DNA from: Paenibacillus sp. R14(2021)
GTDB taxonomy: Bacteria > Bacillota > Bacilli > Paenibacillales > Paenibacillaceae
Reading direction: 5' to 3'
Length of the DNA: 64,000 nt
Assembly: GCF_019431355.1 (NCBI RefSeq)
Contig: NZ_CP080269.1
Coordinates: forward strand, 3,096,501 to 3,160,500
The notes below the pieces were generated by a model. That model did no database searches, was not told the DNA's origin, and was given only the letters and a program-made list of their open reading frames with translations. A program made the position numbers and the translations under genes. Shown here piece after piece: positions 20,603-29,172 of the stretch (position 1 is its first letter; each line of letters opens with the position of its first letter).

Positions 20603-20996
20603 GTTGACGTTTATCTCTGCATGACGTCTGCCTGCTAGAGACTCGCGCCTATGCCGTTAGCCGTTTCCACGCAAAAAAAGCCCCGCGGCAACGGGCCGCG
20701 GGGTTGAAGTCAATCCCAAGGAAGACATGGAACATGCCGTATTGATATTGATTTGAATCGGGAACGGAGATCGTCGCCTTTTCCGCTATAACATCGCGTT
20801 CGGCGACAAATACCAGTCTCACATGAAGCTATACCCGCCTTGTACTTAGAAACATCCTGCGGGCTGCTGCAGTTCCCTATAGCTACTCTTTCTCATAATA
20901 TAAATTGAAGCACAACTGTAAGGAATTCTTTCAATAAGCGAGTTATCTTGATGGATCGACCAATCAGTTTTGGGTAAGTCGAGGGGATATCTATGT
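20486..20996. other. Gene-free stretch upstream of the permease and the coiled-coil gene
   Basis: Apart from the leader RNA region and the minus-strand hairpin at 20673-20703, no gene with a ribosome binding site is seen on either strand. The right-hand 150 bases are AT-rich and should hold the promoter of the coiled-coil gene. Confidence 0.5.
20673..20703 (-). terminator. Minus-strand terminator hairpin, copy 2 of a repeated element
   Basis: In minus-strand RNA CCCCGCGGC pairs perfectly with GCCGCGGGG around CCGTT, followed by CT7. The flanking GATTGACTTC matches the element at 18782-18830. No minus-strand gene is recognised directly upstream of it. Confidence 0.7.
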
Positions 20997-21302
20997 ATGG
21001 ATAACAAGATGGATAAGAATAAAAAAAATATAAAACAAAAAAGTGATGTAGTTAGTACCTTAGTTGAAGCCGGAAATAACTTGCCCGATATCCTACAATT
21101 CATTGGACAGCTGCTTACAACAGCCGGAGATGTGATAACGACTGTCGGCCAAACTATTGCACTTGAACAAGCTAAACAAGAACAAATTCAGTCTCAATTG
21201 GAAAAACAAGAACAAGAACGTCAGCAAAAAGAAATACAGATACAAATAGAGGAGATGAAGCACCAAATAAATCAATTACAAAAGCAGATCAATGTAAGAT
21301 AA
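20997..21302 (+). CDS. Small coiled-coil protein of unknown function
   Basis: A 101-residue protein, ATG 20997 about ten bases after GAGGGG. It has a Lys/Asn-rich start (MDNKMDKNKKNIKQK), a central moderately hydrophobic block (residues about 28-55, with LPDILQFIGQLL and VITTVGQTIAL) and a Gln/Glu/Lys-rich C-terminal half with heptad spacing, predicted to be a coiled coil. No family is recognised. The gene is much richer in A and T than its neighbours (many AAA, ATA and CAA codons), which suggests acquisition from elsewhere. A terminator lies about 75 bases downstream, so it is probably monocistronic. Confidence 0.75.
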   Translation: MDNKMDKNKKNIKQKSDVVSTLVEAGNNLPDILQFIGQLLTTAGDVITTVGQTIALEQAKQEQIQSQLEKQEQERQQKEIQIQIEEMKHQINQLQKQINVR

Positions 21303-21377
21303 ATCGGTTTCTCGACCGTGGAGAGGGCGACCGGATGACGATCATCCGTTTAATTATCATAAGGACTTCGTACAGGA

Positions 21378-21406
21378 GGGCCGGTGTTACCGGCTCTTCT
21401 TTTTTT
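21378..21406 (+). terminator. Terminator of the coiled-coil gene
   Basis: GCCGGT and ACCGGC around a GTT loop, followed by a TCTTCT7 run on the plus strand. Confidence 0.85.
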
Positions 21407-21673
21407 GTATCACTGCACGCTGGCTGCAGTAAGCATCTGCAGCACATTTTCGGAGTAAAAACACTTGGCTGTTGGCGTTCGTTTTCACGGTATTAATAAA
21501 CGCACGGACCAGGCGGTATTCGGATTATCAAGAAAACTGCTGTGCCGGTTGGACATTGCCCGTTACAAGTTCGTCATCCACTTGGTCCGAGTACCGCTCG
21601 TTCGCCTGCCGCCCTTACATAAATTCCCTTGCTACTGGTTATGGTAAAACCATGAAGGAGAGGAAATCCCATT
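21407..21673. other. Gene-free stretch before the ger operon
   Basis: Holds a CTGCAG-CTGCAG inverted repeat at about 21424-21442 and GGTTATGGTAAAACC at about 21637-21651 just before the gerA ribosome binding site. The ger promoter (expected sigma-G) was not located with confidence. Confidence 0.3.
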
Positions 21674-23095
21674 ATGAACGCTCTCTCGGCGAGCTTTAGT
21701 GAAAAATTCAACAATGCTCCGGATTTTTTTAAGGGCAGCTTCCAATCAAAAACCGGCGTGGAATTCACCTGTCTGTATCTCTCTTCGCTGACGGACAACA
21801 CGATGGCAGACAACTTTGTTTTCCGGCCGCTCCTGACCTCGATCCCGCCTCCGTCCGCTGCACCGGACGATACCGACTTAAGCCGGCTCTATGCGTGCAT
21901 TCAGCACATGCAAGTCAGGTACTTAACCGGCTTCGCGGCATGCGAGGAAGCCCTGCTCGGAGGCTGCTGCATCATCATGACGCAGGATGACGAACGCGCC
22001 ATCGCGGTCGACTTGTGCAGCTTCGAGCAGCGCAGCGTCTCGGAGCCCGAGATGGAAGCGGCGATCCGCGGCCCCCGGGAAGGTTTCGTAGAAGAATGGT
22101 ACCGCAATCTGTCCCTGATCCGCAAGAAGGTGCGGAGCGGCAATCTTGTCTTCGAAAACATGATCATCGGAACCGAGACGAACACCAGAGTGTGCCTCGT
22201 ATATTTGAAGCATCTGGCGGACAAGAACCTAGTCGACGAATTCCGGCGGCGCCTGCAGGCGATTCAAACCGACAGCATCCTCGAGAGCGCCTATATCGAA
22301 GAATGGATCCAGGATTCCACCTTGACGCCATTCCCGCAGCTGATGGCGACCGAGCGGCCGGATGCTATTGCCGCCAAGCTGCTCGAAGGGAAGGCAGCCG
22401 TTATTACCGACGGAACGCCGATCGTTCTCGCTGGGCCAATCACCTTCTTCGAGCAGTTCGCCGCTCCGGAAGACTACTATCAGCGCGCGGATATCGCAAC
22501 CTTGCTCCGATGGCTGCGCATGTTCTCATTCCTGCTCTCCATCTTCGTGCCGGCCTTATTCGTGTCCGTCATCAGCTTTCACCAGGAGATTCTGCCGGCT
22601 GCCATGCTGGCTAACCTGGCCGCGCAGCGCGAAGGCGTTCCATTCACAGGCTTTCTGGAGACCAGTATGATGATGGTCACCTTCGAAATTCTGCGGGAAG
22701 CTGGTCTTCGGATGCCGAGAATCGCCGGCCAAGCGATCTCGATCGTAGGCGCACTTGTGCTCGGACAATCTGCGGTGGAGGCCGGCATCGTATCCGCCTC
22801 TACCGTTATCGTCGTCTCGCTGACCGCCATTTCCAACTTCGTCGCACCTTCGTACGGCTTTGGCATCGCGCAGCGCATCGTGCAGTTTACGTTCATGTGC
22901 CTCGCCGGCTTGATGGGGCTGTACGGGCTAATATGCGGCGTGTTCATTCTGCTGATCCACTTGGCGTCCCTGCGCTCCTTCGGCGTCCGTTACTTGACCC
23001 CTATCGCGCCTTCGGTTCCATCGTTCTGGAAAGATACGCTCGTCCGTGCCCCGCGGCCCTTCCTAGGGCGCCGCCCGCGAAGGCTGCGACGATAA
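21674..23095 (+). CDS. Spore germinant receptor A subunit (GerA family)
   Basis: A 473-residue protein. The N-terminal soluble half contains the SRLYACIQHMQ, FAACEEALLGGC and SEPEMEAAIRGPREGF motifs of the GerA family (the last at about residues 126-141), then SLIRKKVRSGNL. Hydrophobic segments occupy about residues 275-300, 315-345, 350-370 and 385-430. It sits in the inner spore membrane with GerB- and GerC-type subunits and senses nutrient germinants. Here the GerC gene follows 24 bases later and the GerB gene 12 bases after that, so it is the first gene of the operon. The germinant cannot be predicted. Confidence 0.93.
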   Translation: MNALSASFSEKFNNAPDFFKGSFQSKTGVEFTCLYLSSLTDNTMADNFVFRPLLTSIPPPSAAPDDTDLSRLYACIQHMQVRYLTGFAACEEALLGGCCIIMTQDDERAIAVDLCSFEQRSVSEPEMEAAIRGPREGFVEEWYRNLSLIRKKVRSGNLVFENMIIGTETNTRVCLVYLKHLADKNLVDEFRRRLQAIQTDSILESAYIEEWIQDSTLTPFPQLMATERPDAIAAKLLEGKAAVITDGTPIVLAGPITFFEQFAAPEDYYQRADIATLLRWLRMFSFLLSIFVPALFVSVISFHQEILPAAMLANLAAQREGVPFTGFLETSMMMVTFEILREAGLRMPRIAGQAISIVGALVLGQSAVEAGIVSASTVIVVSLTAISNFVAPSYGFGIAQRIVQFTFMCLAGLMGLYGLICGVFILLIHLASLRSFGVRYLTPIAPSVPSFWKDTLVRAPRPFLGRRPRRLRR

Positions 23096-23119
23096 TCGGT
23101 TAAGAAAGCGAGGAGGACA

Positions 23120-24238
23120 ATGAAACGGATAGCTGCGTTCCTTCTGCTGATGGCGCTGTGCACGGGCTGCTGGGACAAACGGGAAATCAACCAGCTTGCG
23201 CTGGTCGACATGGTTGCGGCAGATCGGGATGATAAAGGTAATCTCCTTACTTACTTTCAGGTGCTTAACCCGTCCAGCATTCAGGCGCGCCAGGTGGGTC
23301 CGGCCAAAGCGGCCGTATACACCTACTTGGTTCAGTCTCGGCACATAGGGGACGTACCCAAAGAGTTCAGCCAAAAGATGTCCAGGCGGGTTTTCACTTC
23401 CCACCTTCAATGCTATGTGCTGTCCGAGCGGAATGCGCGGCACGGTATCATGGCACTCATCAATTATTTGGAGATGAATCCGGAGCGGCGAACAAGCGTC
23501 TATACCGTTGTCACCGATTCATCCGTCTCCGAGCTGACGAAGAACTTCACGCTGCTTGACCGCGTCCCTGGCCGTTACATCCGCCTGATGATGGACTGGC
23601 ACTCCACATCCCTCGGCATGCTGAGAACGCCTTCCCGGATGAAGGACATCCTGAATGGCATTCCGCGCAACAGGCCGGTAATCATCCCGATCATCCACTT
23701 TAACGCGAAGCAGTCTAGGGCGACTTCGGATCGCTTGGAGGACATCGACGCCACGCGGGAAATTTTCAGCATCGACGGTGGAGCCGTGTTTATCCGCGCC
23801 CGCATGGTCGGTAAAATCACTTCCGCGCAGTATGAAATGTATTTTGTGCTCAATCATATTGCCCACCGCTTCTTCACAAATGTGCAGGTTCAGGGGCAGA
23901 CCGTGGGGCTCGTGGCGAGGAATATCCGCGTTAAACGCAAGTGGAATGCTTCCTCCCGGCAGCTGCGCCTGGACGTAAGGGCCGAGCTGCAGCTCATCGA
24001 CAATGAGCAGAAGAGCCCGCTGACGCCGGCGAATCAACGCGAAATCGAGCAAGCCTTCAATGGCCGGTTCCAGCAGCTCGCTGCAGATTTTGTTGCGCAA
24101 AGCAAGGCGCGCAAATGGGACATGCTAGGCATAGGCGACACCTCCTACGGCCGGAAGGAATGGTCAGCATTCGAAGTCAGCTTCAACGTCCAATCGAAAG
24201 TGACGCTGGCGGGAAACACGACAACACCCTACAAATAG
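23120..24238 (+). CDS. Ger(x)C family germination lipoprotein (C subunit)
   Basis: A 372-residue protein. The N-terminus MKRIAAFLLLMALCTGCWDKREINQL is the classical GerC start: a lipoprotein signal with the Cys at about residue 17 and the conserved WD(K/R)REI motif. The rest has the GerC domain layout, with QCYVLSE and GGAVFIRARMVGKI segments. It is anchored on the outer face of the inner spore membrane and needed for receptor function. The ATG follows AAGCGAGGAGGACA. The order A-C-B differs from the gerAA-AB-AC order of B. subtilis but is seen in other Bacillales. Confidence 0.93.
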   Translation: MKRIAAFLLLMALCTGCWDKREINQLALVDMVAADRDDKGNLLTYFQVLNPSSIQARQVGPAKAAVYTYLVQSRHIGDVPKEFSQKMSRRVFTSHLQCYVLSERNARHGIMALINYLEMNPERRTSVYTVVTDSSVSELTKNFTLLDRVPGRYIRLMMDWHSTSLGMLRTPSRMKDILNGIPRNRPVIIPIIHFNAKQSRATSDRLEDIDATREIFSIDGGAVFIRARMVGKITSAQYEMYFVLNHIAHRFFTNVQVQGQTVGLVARNIRVKRKWNASSRQLRLDVRAELQLIDNEQKSPLTPANQREIEQAFNGRFQQLAADFVAQSKARKWDMLGIGDTSYGRKEWSAFEVSFNVQSKVTLAGNTTTPYK

Positions 24239-24250
24239 GAGCTGCCTCTC

Positions 24251-25348
24251 TTGGATACTCTGAAGCTAAGCGCATCGCAAATGTTCTGGATGACCTTCTC
24301 GTTCACGATAGGAACGACCTTGATCCTGCTCCCTTCGGGTCTGATCGCTAGCGCCCACCAATACGCATGGGTCGTTTATCTCTGGAGCTGCGCCTTCGGC
24401 TTGGCTGCCGGCCTGTTCTGGCTCTATATTGCCAAGCTGCATCCCGGGCTGTCCCTTGTGGAAATTTCGAGAAAAGTGCTTGGCAAATATGCCGGCGGCG
24501 CGGTCTCCATCTGCTATATCGTCTTCTTCATTCAAATCGCGTCCTGGGTCACCCGAAACATCTGCGACTATATGCAAATCAATCTGATGCCGAATACGCC
24601 GCTGATTGTATTCAATCTCATGGCGCTGCTGATTTGCGCATACGCCGTCATCCAAGGTGCCGACTCCATCTCGTATGTCAGCGTTTTTATGGCCCCGCTT
24701 CTCACCATTTCGTTCTGGGTGCCGTTCACCGTCATGATTAAGGAGTGGGAGTGGCAGTTCTTCCAATATCCCGCCGTCTTTCAGATATGGCCTACCATGG
24801 TCCAAACCAACTATTCACTCGGCTTCCCCTTCATGGAAAATGTCGCCTTCATGATGGTGTTCCCGATGGTTCAGAGCCGCCTTAGAGCCTCCTACCTCGG
24901 CGGCATTCTAATGGCAGGTATTCTGATGGCAATGGCTACCTTCTTCACAATCGGCATTCTCGGCGTCTACCGCTCGGCGCATCTCACCTACCCGCTACAT
25001 ACGATTTTCCGCGAAATGCAATTCTCAGGCGTTATCGAGCATCTGGAAGCCTTTCTGTCCGTCGCGGCACTGCTGTTCGTATTCTTTAAACTGAGCATTA
25101 TCTTCTATTTCTCGGTGCTGGCCATTTGCCAATTATTCCGCATCCGCAGCCGCGCAGCCGTCGCCTATCCACTCGTCTGGATCATCTCCGCCTATGCCAT
25201 GCTGTTCAGCAGTGTCATGCAGAATGCCGCATGGGTGCAAAAGTATTTGTTCGTGTATTACCTGCCGTTCGGGATCGGGTTTCCGCTGCTGCTGCTCGCA
25301 GCCACCTGGTTGTCCAAGTTGAAGACGAACAAGGAGGAACATGCATGA
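24251..25348 (+). CDS. Endospore germination permease (GerB family)
   Basis: A 365-residue integral membrane protein of the APC superfamily with about ten hydrophobic segments. The start is TTG at 24251, nine bases after GGAG. Family marks are the N-terminal LSASQMFWMTFSFTIGTTL, the PGLSLVEISRKVLGK loop and YPLHTIFREMQFSG. In other receptors the B subunit forms the germinant binding pocket. It overlaps the next small gene by four bases (ATGA). Confidence 0.92.
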   Translation: MDTLKLSASQMFWMTFSFTIGTTLILLPSGLIASAHQYAWVVYLWSCAFGLAAGLFWLYIAKLHPGLSLVEISRKVLGKYAGGAVSICYIVFFIQIASWVTRNICDYMQINLMPNTPLIVFNLMALLICAYAVIQGADSISYVSVFMAPLLTISFWVPFTVMIKEWEWQFFQYPAVFQIWPTMVQTNYSLGFPFMENVAFMMVFPMVQSRLRASYLGGILMAGILMAMATFFTIGILGVYRSAHLTYPLHTIFREMQFSGVIEHLEAFLSVAALLFVFFKLSIIFYFSVLAICQLFRIRSRAAVAYPLVWIISAYAMLFSSVMQNAAWVQKYLFVYYLPFGIGFPLLLLAATWLSKLKTNKEEHA

Positions 25349-25545
25349 CGCTCATGCTAATCGCTTATGCCGCCTTTCTGGTGATCGGCCTTATCACGAT
25401 GAAGCGCAGCAAAGCCGCCCGTAAGGAGAAGGCGGCTTTGTTCACGATTACCTCTATCGGAGCGGTATTGTGGGCCAGCATTCTGCTGGAACACCCGCTG
25501 GACTTAAACCGGCTGATCGGCTGGCTTATCCAGATGATGTTCTGA
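25345..25545 (+). CDS. Small two-helix membrane protein of the ger operon (D-subunit candidate)
   Basis: A 66-residue protein whose ATG (25345-25347) overlaps the stop of the GerB gene, preceded by AAGGAGGAACATGC. It has two hydrophobic helices (about residues 3-18 and 34-48) joined by a basic loop (KRSKAARKEK). Small two-helix proteins encoded within or next to germinant-receptor operons have been described in Bacillus as D subunits that modulate receptor activity. Size, topology and translational coupling fit that class, while sequence identity to a known member cannot be judged here. Confidence 0.75.
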   Translation: MTLMLIAYAAFLVIGLITMKRSKAARKEKAALFTITSIGAVLWASILLEHPLDLNRLIGWLIQMMF

Positions 25546-25558
25546 TTACCTGTCTCAA

Positions 25559-25909
25559 TCAGAGCTTCGGGTTCGGGCCGTACCGGTTCGATCCGGGGTC
25601 GCTGTCCTGGCAGGCAAACACAAGCAGAATAATGCCGCCGACAAAAGGAATAAGGACGAGCAAATACCACCACCCGCTCCTGCCCGTATCATGCAGCCTG
25701 CGGACCATGACTGCGATCGACGGCACAATAACCGCCAAGGAATACAGCATGGACAAGACCCGGTACGTGCCCAGCATATGGTCCACAATCGTCAGTGCAA
25801 TCGACATCAGGATATTGAACAAAATAAACATCCAGAACTCTTTGCGCCTGGCTCTTCCGGTGAAGACCGCATAATTTTGCAGCACCTTCAAATACCAATC
25901 CATTTGCAT
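25559..25909 (-). CDS. DUF805 family membrane protein
   Basis: A 116-residue protein. It starts MDWYLKVLQNYAVFTGRARRKEFWMF, the diagnostic N-terminus of DUF805 (Tyr, then GRARRKEFW), has hydrophobic segments at about residues 27-45, 52-70 and 85-100, and the RRLHDTGRSGWW motif between them. DUF805 proteins are small membrane proteins without an assigned function. It is convergent with the ger operon, with only 13 bases between the stop codons and no clear terminator. Confidence 0.85.
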   Translation of the reverse strand: MQMDWYLKVLQNYAVFTGRARRKEFWMFILFNILMSIALTIVDHMLGTYRVLSMLYSLAVIVPSIAVMVRRLHDTGRSGWWYLLVLIPFVGGIILLVFACQDSDPGSNRYGPNPKL

Positions 25910-26047
25910 CCCGCCTCTGCCGGTTATTTCCCTCCTGTCTAACGTATTGACTTGAATCCCATTCCATGACTATTTGTATATTTATTCCATATACTTGCCG
26001 TTCTATTAGGTAACCGCCCTACATTCCTCCAGAGGAGCTGATCGTAG

Positions 26048-26623
26048 TTGAGTACAAGATCGGCCGTTAGCGACGATGCACCGCAGGTAATTCCCTTGAT
26101 AATGGAAGCCATTGGCTCAATCGCTTACCTTCTCACAGGTACGCCGGACGAGGCGGAGACCACTGCACGGCTGACCGATTTCTTCAAGCAGCCGGGCAAC
26201 CGCATCAGCTATACGCATGTCATCGTGGAAGAACGGGACGGCCGAACTGCGGGCATGCTTGTCGCTTATTCCGGCAATGAGGCGGATAAGCTGGACGAGC
26301 CCTTCCGAAGGCGAATCCTTCGCGATTTCGGGCAGGCACACAGCGGCATCATCCGCGAAGCCAGAGACGGGGAGTTCTACCTGGACGCCCTTGCGGTTGC
26401 GGAAGATTTCCGAGGGCAGGGCATTGCCTCGCTGTTGATGGCAGCCGCCGAGCAGCGCGCATTGGAGCAGGGCTTCAATCGGACGGCATTGATCGTGGAA
26501 TCCGGTAACGAGCGCGCTCACCGGCTGTATGCTAGAAACGGCTATAGGGAGGCAGACATGGTGCGGATCGGAGGCGGTGATTATCGCCGAATGGCGAAGG
26601 AACTGAAGCACCTGCAGCACTAG
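26048..26623 (+). CDS. GNAT family N-acetyltransferase
   Basis: A 191-residue protein starting with TTG at 26048, ten bases after GGAGCTG. The acetyl-CoA binding motif A reads LAVAEDFRGQGIASLLMAA (about residues 117-135, the Arg-Gly-x-Gly-Ile loop), and motif B follows with ALIVESGNERAHRLYARNGY. The substrate is unknown. A terminator follows at 26653. Confidence 0.85.
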   Translation: MSTRSAVSDDAPQVIPLIMEAIGSIAYLLTGTPDEAETTARLTDFFKQPGNRISYTHVIVEERDGRTAGMLVAYSGNEADKLDEPFRRRILRDFGQAHSGIIREARDGEFYLDALAVAEDFRGQGIASLLMAAAEQRALEQGFNRTALIVESGNERAHRLYARNGYREADMVRIGGGDYRRMAKELKHLQH

Positions 26624-26652
26624 GCGGCACGGGGAGCGCTCAATATGAGAAC

Positions 26653-26685
26653 GGACCGATTCCGAAGAAACGGTCCTCCCTTTTT
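26653..26685 (+). terminator. Terminator of the acetyltransferase gene
   Basis: GGACCG and CGGTCC around a 12-base loop, then CTCCCTTTTT. Confidence 0.8.
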
Positions 26686-26708
26686 ATGCTATCGTTTCGA
26701 TCGCGCCT

Positions 26709-27500
26709 CTAGGCCAGCTTCGGCATCAAGCCGCCCTGCAGCTTATCTCCCACCGCTAGTCCGAGGCCGTCCGTGATGGGATGGCCTACGCCGCTGTAGG
26801 TCGTGCCGTCCTCCATGAAGATGATTGCCAGCGCCCGGCGCGGCTTATCCGTTGCATTGGCATGCGCGAAATGAAAGGTCATGCCGTCGTGGAACGTACA
26901 GCTGCCGGCCTTCATCCGGCAGATGACCGCCGTGTTGCGATCCATTTCCTTCGCGCCCTCTTGGGCGAAAATATCTTCCGGCGTCACTAGATCGACGCCT
27001 TTGAGATTGCGGATCTTCTGCGATTTCGGCACGAACATCATGCAGCCGTTGTTCTCGTCGACATCGTCGAGCGCGATCCAGATGGAGAAGGCGTTCAGCG
27101 TCTTCATCTCGTTCATCGGCCAGTACGGACGGTCTTGATGCCATGGCGTCACCTTGGAATCGCCGGGCATCTTGAGCAGCGCGTGATCGTGGAACAGTCG
27201 GATGCCCTCGAAGCCCGTCAGCTGCTTGCCCATATCCGCAAACCGCTCCCCAAGCACGAAGCGCGCCATTCCGCCGTGATCCCGCCAGGTATTCACGCGC
27301 TGATTGAGTACTTTATAATAAGCGCCCCCGGCTTGGTCGGTCTGCAACCCCCGGCCACCCGCATTGTTCATCGTCTCGTCCATATACTCGCGAAGCTCGG
27401 CGAGTTCCTCGGGCGACAGCACGCCGTCAACCTGTACAAAACCATTCTCGCGATAGAACGCCACTTGATCCTCGCTAAGCTGCATTTTTGCATGTACCAT
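26709..27500 (-). CDS. Phytanoyl-CoA dioxygenase (PhyH) family protein
   Basis: A 263-residue Fe(II)/2-oxoglutarate-dependent oxygenase. The iron ligands are visible as WHQDRPYW (His-x-Asp, about residues 124-131) and FHFAHAN (distal His, about 213), followed by an Arg for 2-oxoglutarate within KPRRALAIIF. It starts MVHAKMQLSEDQVAFYRENGFVQ, typical of the bacterial family, with AGGGG eight bases before the ATG. Members hydroxylate small molecules or side chains of natural products. The substrate is not known and no biosynthetic genes are adjacent. Confidence 0.87.
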   Translation of the reverse strand: MVHAKMQLSEDQVAFYRENGFVQVDGVLSPEELAELREYMDETMNNAGGRGLQTDQAGGAYYKVLNQRVNTWRDHGGMARFVLGERFADMGKQLTGFEGIRLFHDHALLKMPGDSKVTPWHQDRPYWPMNEMKTLNAFSIWIALDDVDENNGCMMFVPKSQKIRNLKGVDLVTPEDIFAQEGAKEMDRNTAVICRMKAGSCTFHDGMTFHFAHANATDKPRRALAIIFMEDGTTYSGVGHPITDGLGLAVGDKLQGGLMPKLA

Positions 27501-27686
27501 TTTCGTATCCCCTTTTCTCCATCGAATACGTTCACTTTACATCCGATCGGAGCTATCTTCTTGGACGATACGGGATAAAACGAAGACGATCTGCCAAATC
27601 GCCGCTTCAGGCGCTTATTGCCTGCCGGATGCCCGTGTAATTGAACAGATTTGGAGGTTCTTTCGCATAACTGCTATTGCAATCAC

Positions 27687-28307
27687 TTACTGGAAGCGCA
27701 GCGTAAAAATAAGACCCCACTCGATACCGCTTAGCGACGCCTCTGAGAGATCCGCGGTACGAATCATTCCAGTGCTCGTGGCCTGTATGCCCCACACATG
27801 AACATCTTCATCCGCCTTAAATGTAATCCGTTCAGCAGTCTGGAGCAGTACTCGTGACGTTAACCTTTTATCCCATTTCGCCGTAAAGGTCATCAGGCTT
27901 GAGCCTGTGTCATCAATCGTATTGACTTTAACGATGCGGAGCTCTTCCTTTCCTTCGACGGGAACGGTATCTACAGCGATTATCACTTCGATCTCACGGC
28001 CTCCGCTGCCATCCGAACTGTAAAACAAATCCCCGATAGAGCCGGATGAGGCTGCTTTCTTGCCGTCTTTCCAAATATCGATATCTAACCGTGCATGCGG
28101 CTTATTTCCTTCATAGCGTAATTTAAATGCACCCGACATCACGCCTAGAAACGGCCGGAATTTGGCCCCCTTACCCACGGACAGATCGACTGGCGTCAGC
28201 GTCATCACTGCTGGACCTGCTTCTTGTTCAGGTGCATGAGATTCAAATAATGGCGTGCAGCCTGCGGTTAGCAGCATAAGCATGCCTAGGAGCAGTCCCT
28301 TAATCAT
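27687..28307 (-). CDS. Predicted lipoprotein of unknown function
   Basis: A 206-residue protein. The chosen ATG (28305-28307) lies inside the end of the upstream gene, eight bases overlapping, with GGAGGGCGGCT as ribosome binding site, so the two are translationally coupled. The N-terminus MIKGLLLGMLMLLTAGC is a lipoprotein signal with Cys about 17. The remainder is predicted to be beta-rich with alternating charged and hydrophobic residues (for example RLDIDIWKDGKKA and ERITFKADEDVHVWG), compatible with an extracellular beta-sandwich. No family is recognised. Confidence 0.75.
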   Translation of the reverse strand: MIKGLLLGMLMLLTAGCTPLFESHAPEQEAGPAVMTLTPVDLSVGKGAKFRPFLGVMSGAFKLRYEGNKPHARLDIDIWKDGKKAASSGSIGDLFYSSDGSGGREIEVIIAVDTVPVEGKEELRIVKVNTIDDTGSSLMTFTAKWDKRLTSRVLLQTAERITFKADEDVHVWGIQATSTGMIRTADLSEASLSGIEWGLIFTLRFQ

Positions 28308-28878
28308 AGCCGCCCTCCGCTTCGGGCAAGGCATTATAGGCCTCTTTGTTCTCAACCATTTGTTGAATGAACGTACGTAAGGCTAACAGCTGTTTGGCAT
28401 CCTTCGTCACTTTGCAATGTCGATCGGACCACGTCCATGTGTGTGTTTCTCCATTTACGCGAATTTGCCAGCTATCTTCGTTGTACGGGGTTTGATCGCA
28501 GTTCAGGTTATCAGGAACTAAATCTTGCAAGCCCATGATATTGACCTCTCTCATCTTCGCATAGATGGCACGCTTCTCTTCCAAAGTTAACGCTAGTTGT
28601 GCTGTTGCCGTCCCGCGCGTGATCAGGTCTTTGGTAACCGTACCGTCGTATGTATTAATTTCATTCTTATTGACCTCTCCCACGCCGAAAGTAACCGTGA
28701 AATCGAAATTACTCGGCATTTCGCTTGGCATTGGGTTCTGTACCTTGGCGGCTGTCTTGTTCGGATCAATATTGGAGCCTGCCGGACCGACTTCAGGGCG
28801 GTCCACCTTCCAAACCACATACAGTACGAGAAAAAGGCATGCAAGGCCGGCAAGGATATATCCCTTATATTTGGTCAT
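28300..28878 (-). CDS. Membrane-anchored protein of unknown function
   Basis: A 192-residue protein with one N-terminal transmembrane helix (about residues 7-24) and an outside domain. The domain contains two Cys residues (LNCDQ and HCKV) that may form a disulphide, and the WQIRVNGETHTWTWSD segment. Its layout recalls small secreted proteins that measure or inhibit something at the cell surface, but no family can be named. It is the first gene of a two-gene operon with the lipoprotein downstream. Confidence 0.75.
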   Translation of the reverse strand: MTKYKGYILAGLACLFLVLYVVWKVDRPEVGPAGSNIDPNKTAAKVQNPMPSEMPSNFDFTVTFGVGEVNKNEINTYDGTVTKDLITRGTATAQLALTLEEKRAIYAKMREVNIMGLQDLVPDNLNCDQTPYNEDSWQIRVNGETHTWTWSDRHCKVTKDAKQLLALRTFIQQMVENKEAYNALPEAEGGYD

Positions 28879-29172
28879 GATTTCACTTCCATTTTAATTT
28901 TATCAAACGCTCTATCATTCAAGAGGAAGCACCTCCAAGGCTATTTCGCCCCATTTGGATCGCATCACATCAGGTCGCCTCTCTTCTCATGTTCGGAGAT
29001 GCAGGAGCCCGCATGTTTCATTCCATAGACTCATAGACGTTTCCCCTTTCCTAAATGTTACAGTAATTCCAACTTCATTATGAACAATTGCATCAAGTCC
29101 CCATTCTGCGCGAAACCGTTACAAAGAAAAAAGGAAGCGCACCCGCGCTTCCTTCTCTCCTTGCCAAGCTGC
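28879..29172. other. Intergenic region with a terminator at its right end
   Basis: Nothing coding is seen. It holds the promoter region of the two-gene unit at 27687-28878 (not resolved) and the terminator of the SLH gene at 29124-29152. Confidence 0.4.
29124..29152 (-). terminator. Terminator of the SLH protein gene
   Basis: GGAAGCGC and GCGCTTCC around GGGT on the minus strand, followed by TTTTTTC. Confidence 0.88.

Noticed and set aside
20846-21103. 85-codon minus-strand frame over the coiled-coil gene.
   Set aside because: It is antisense to a better supported gene and has no ribosome binding site; its hydrophobic look comes from the complementary Lys/Gln codons.
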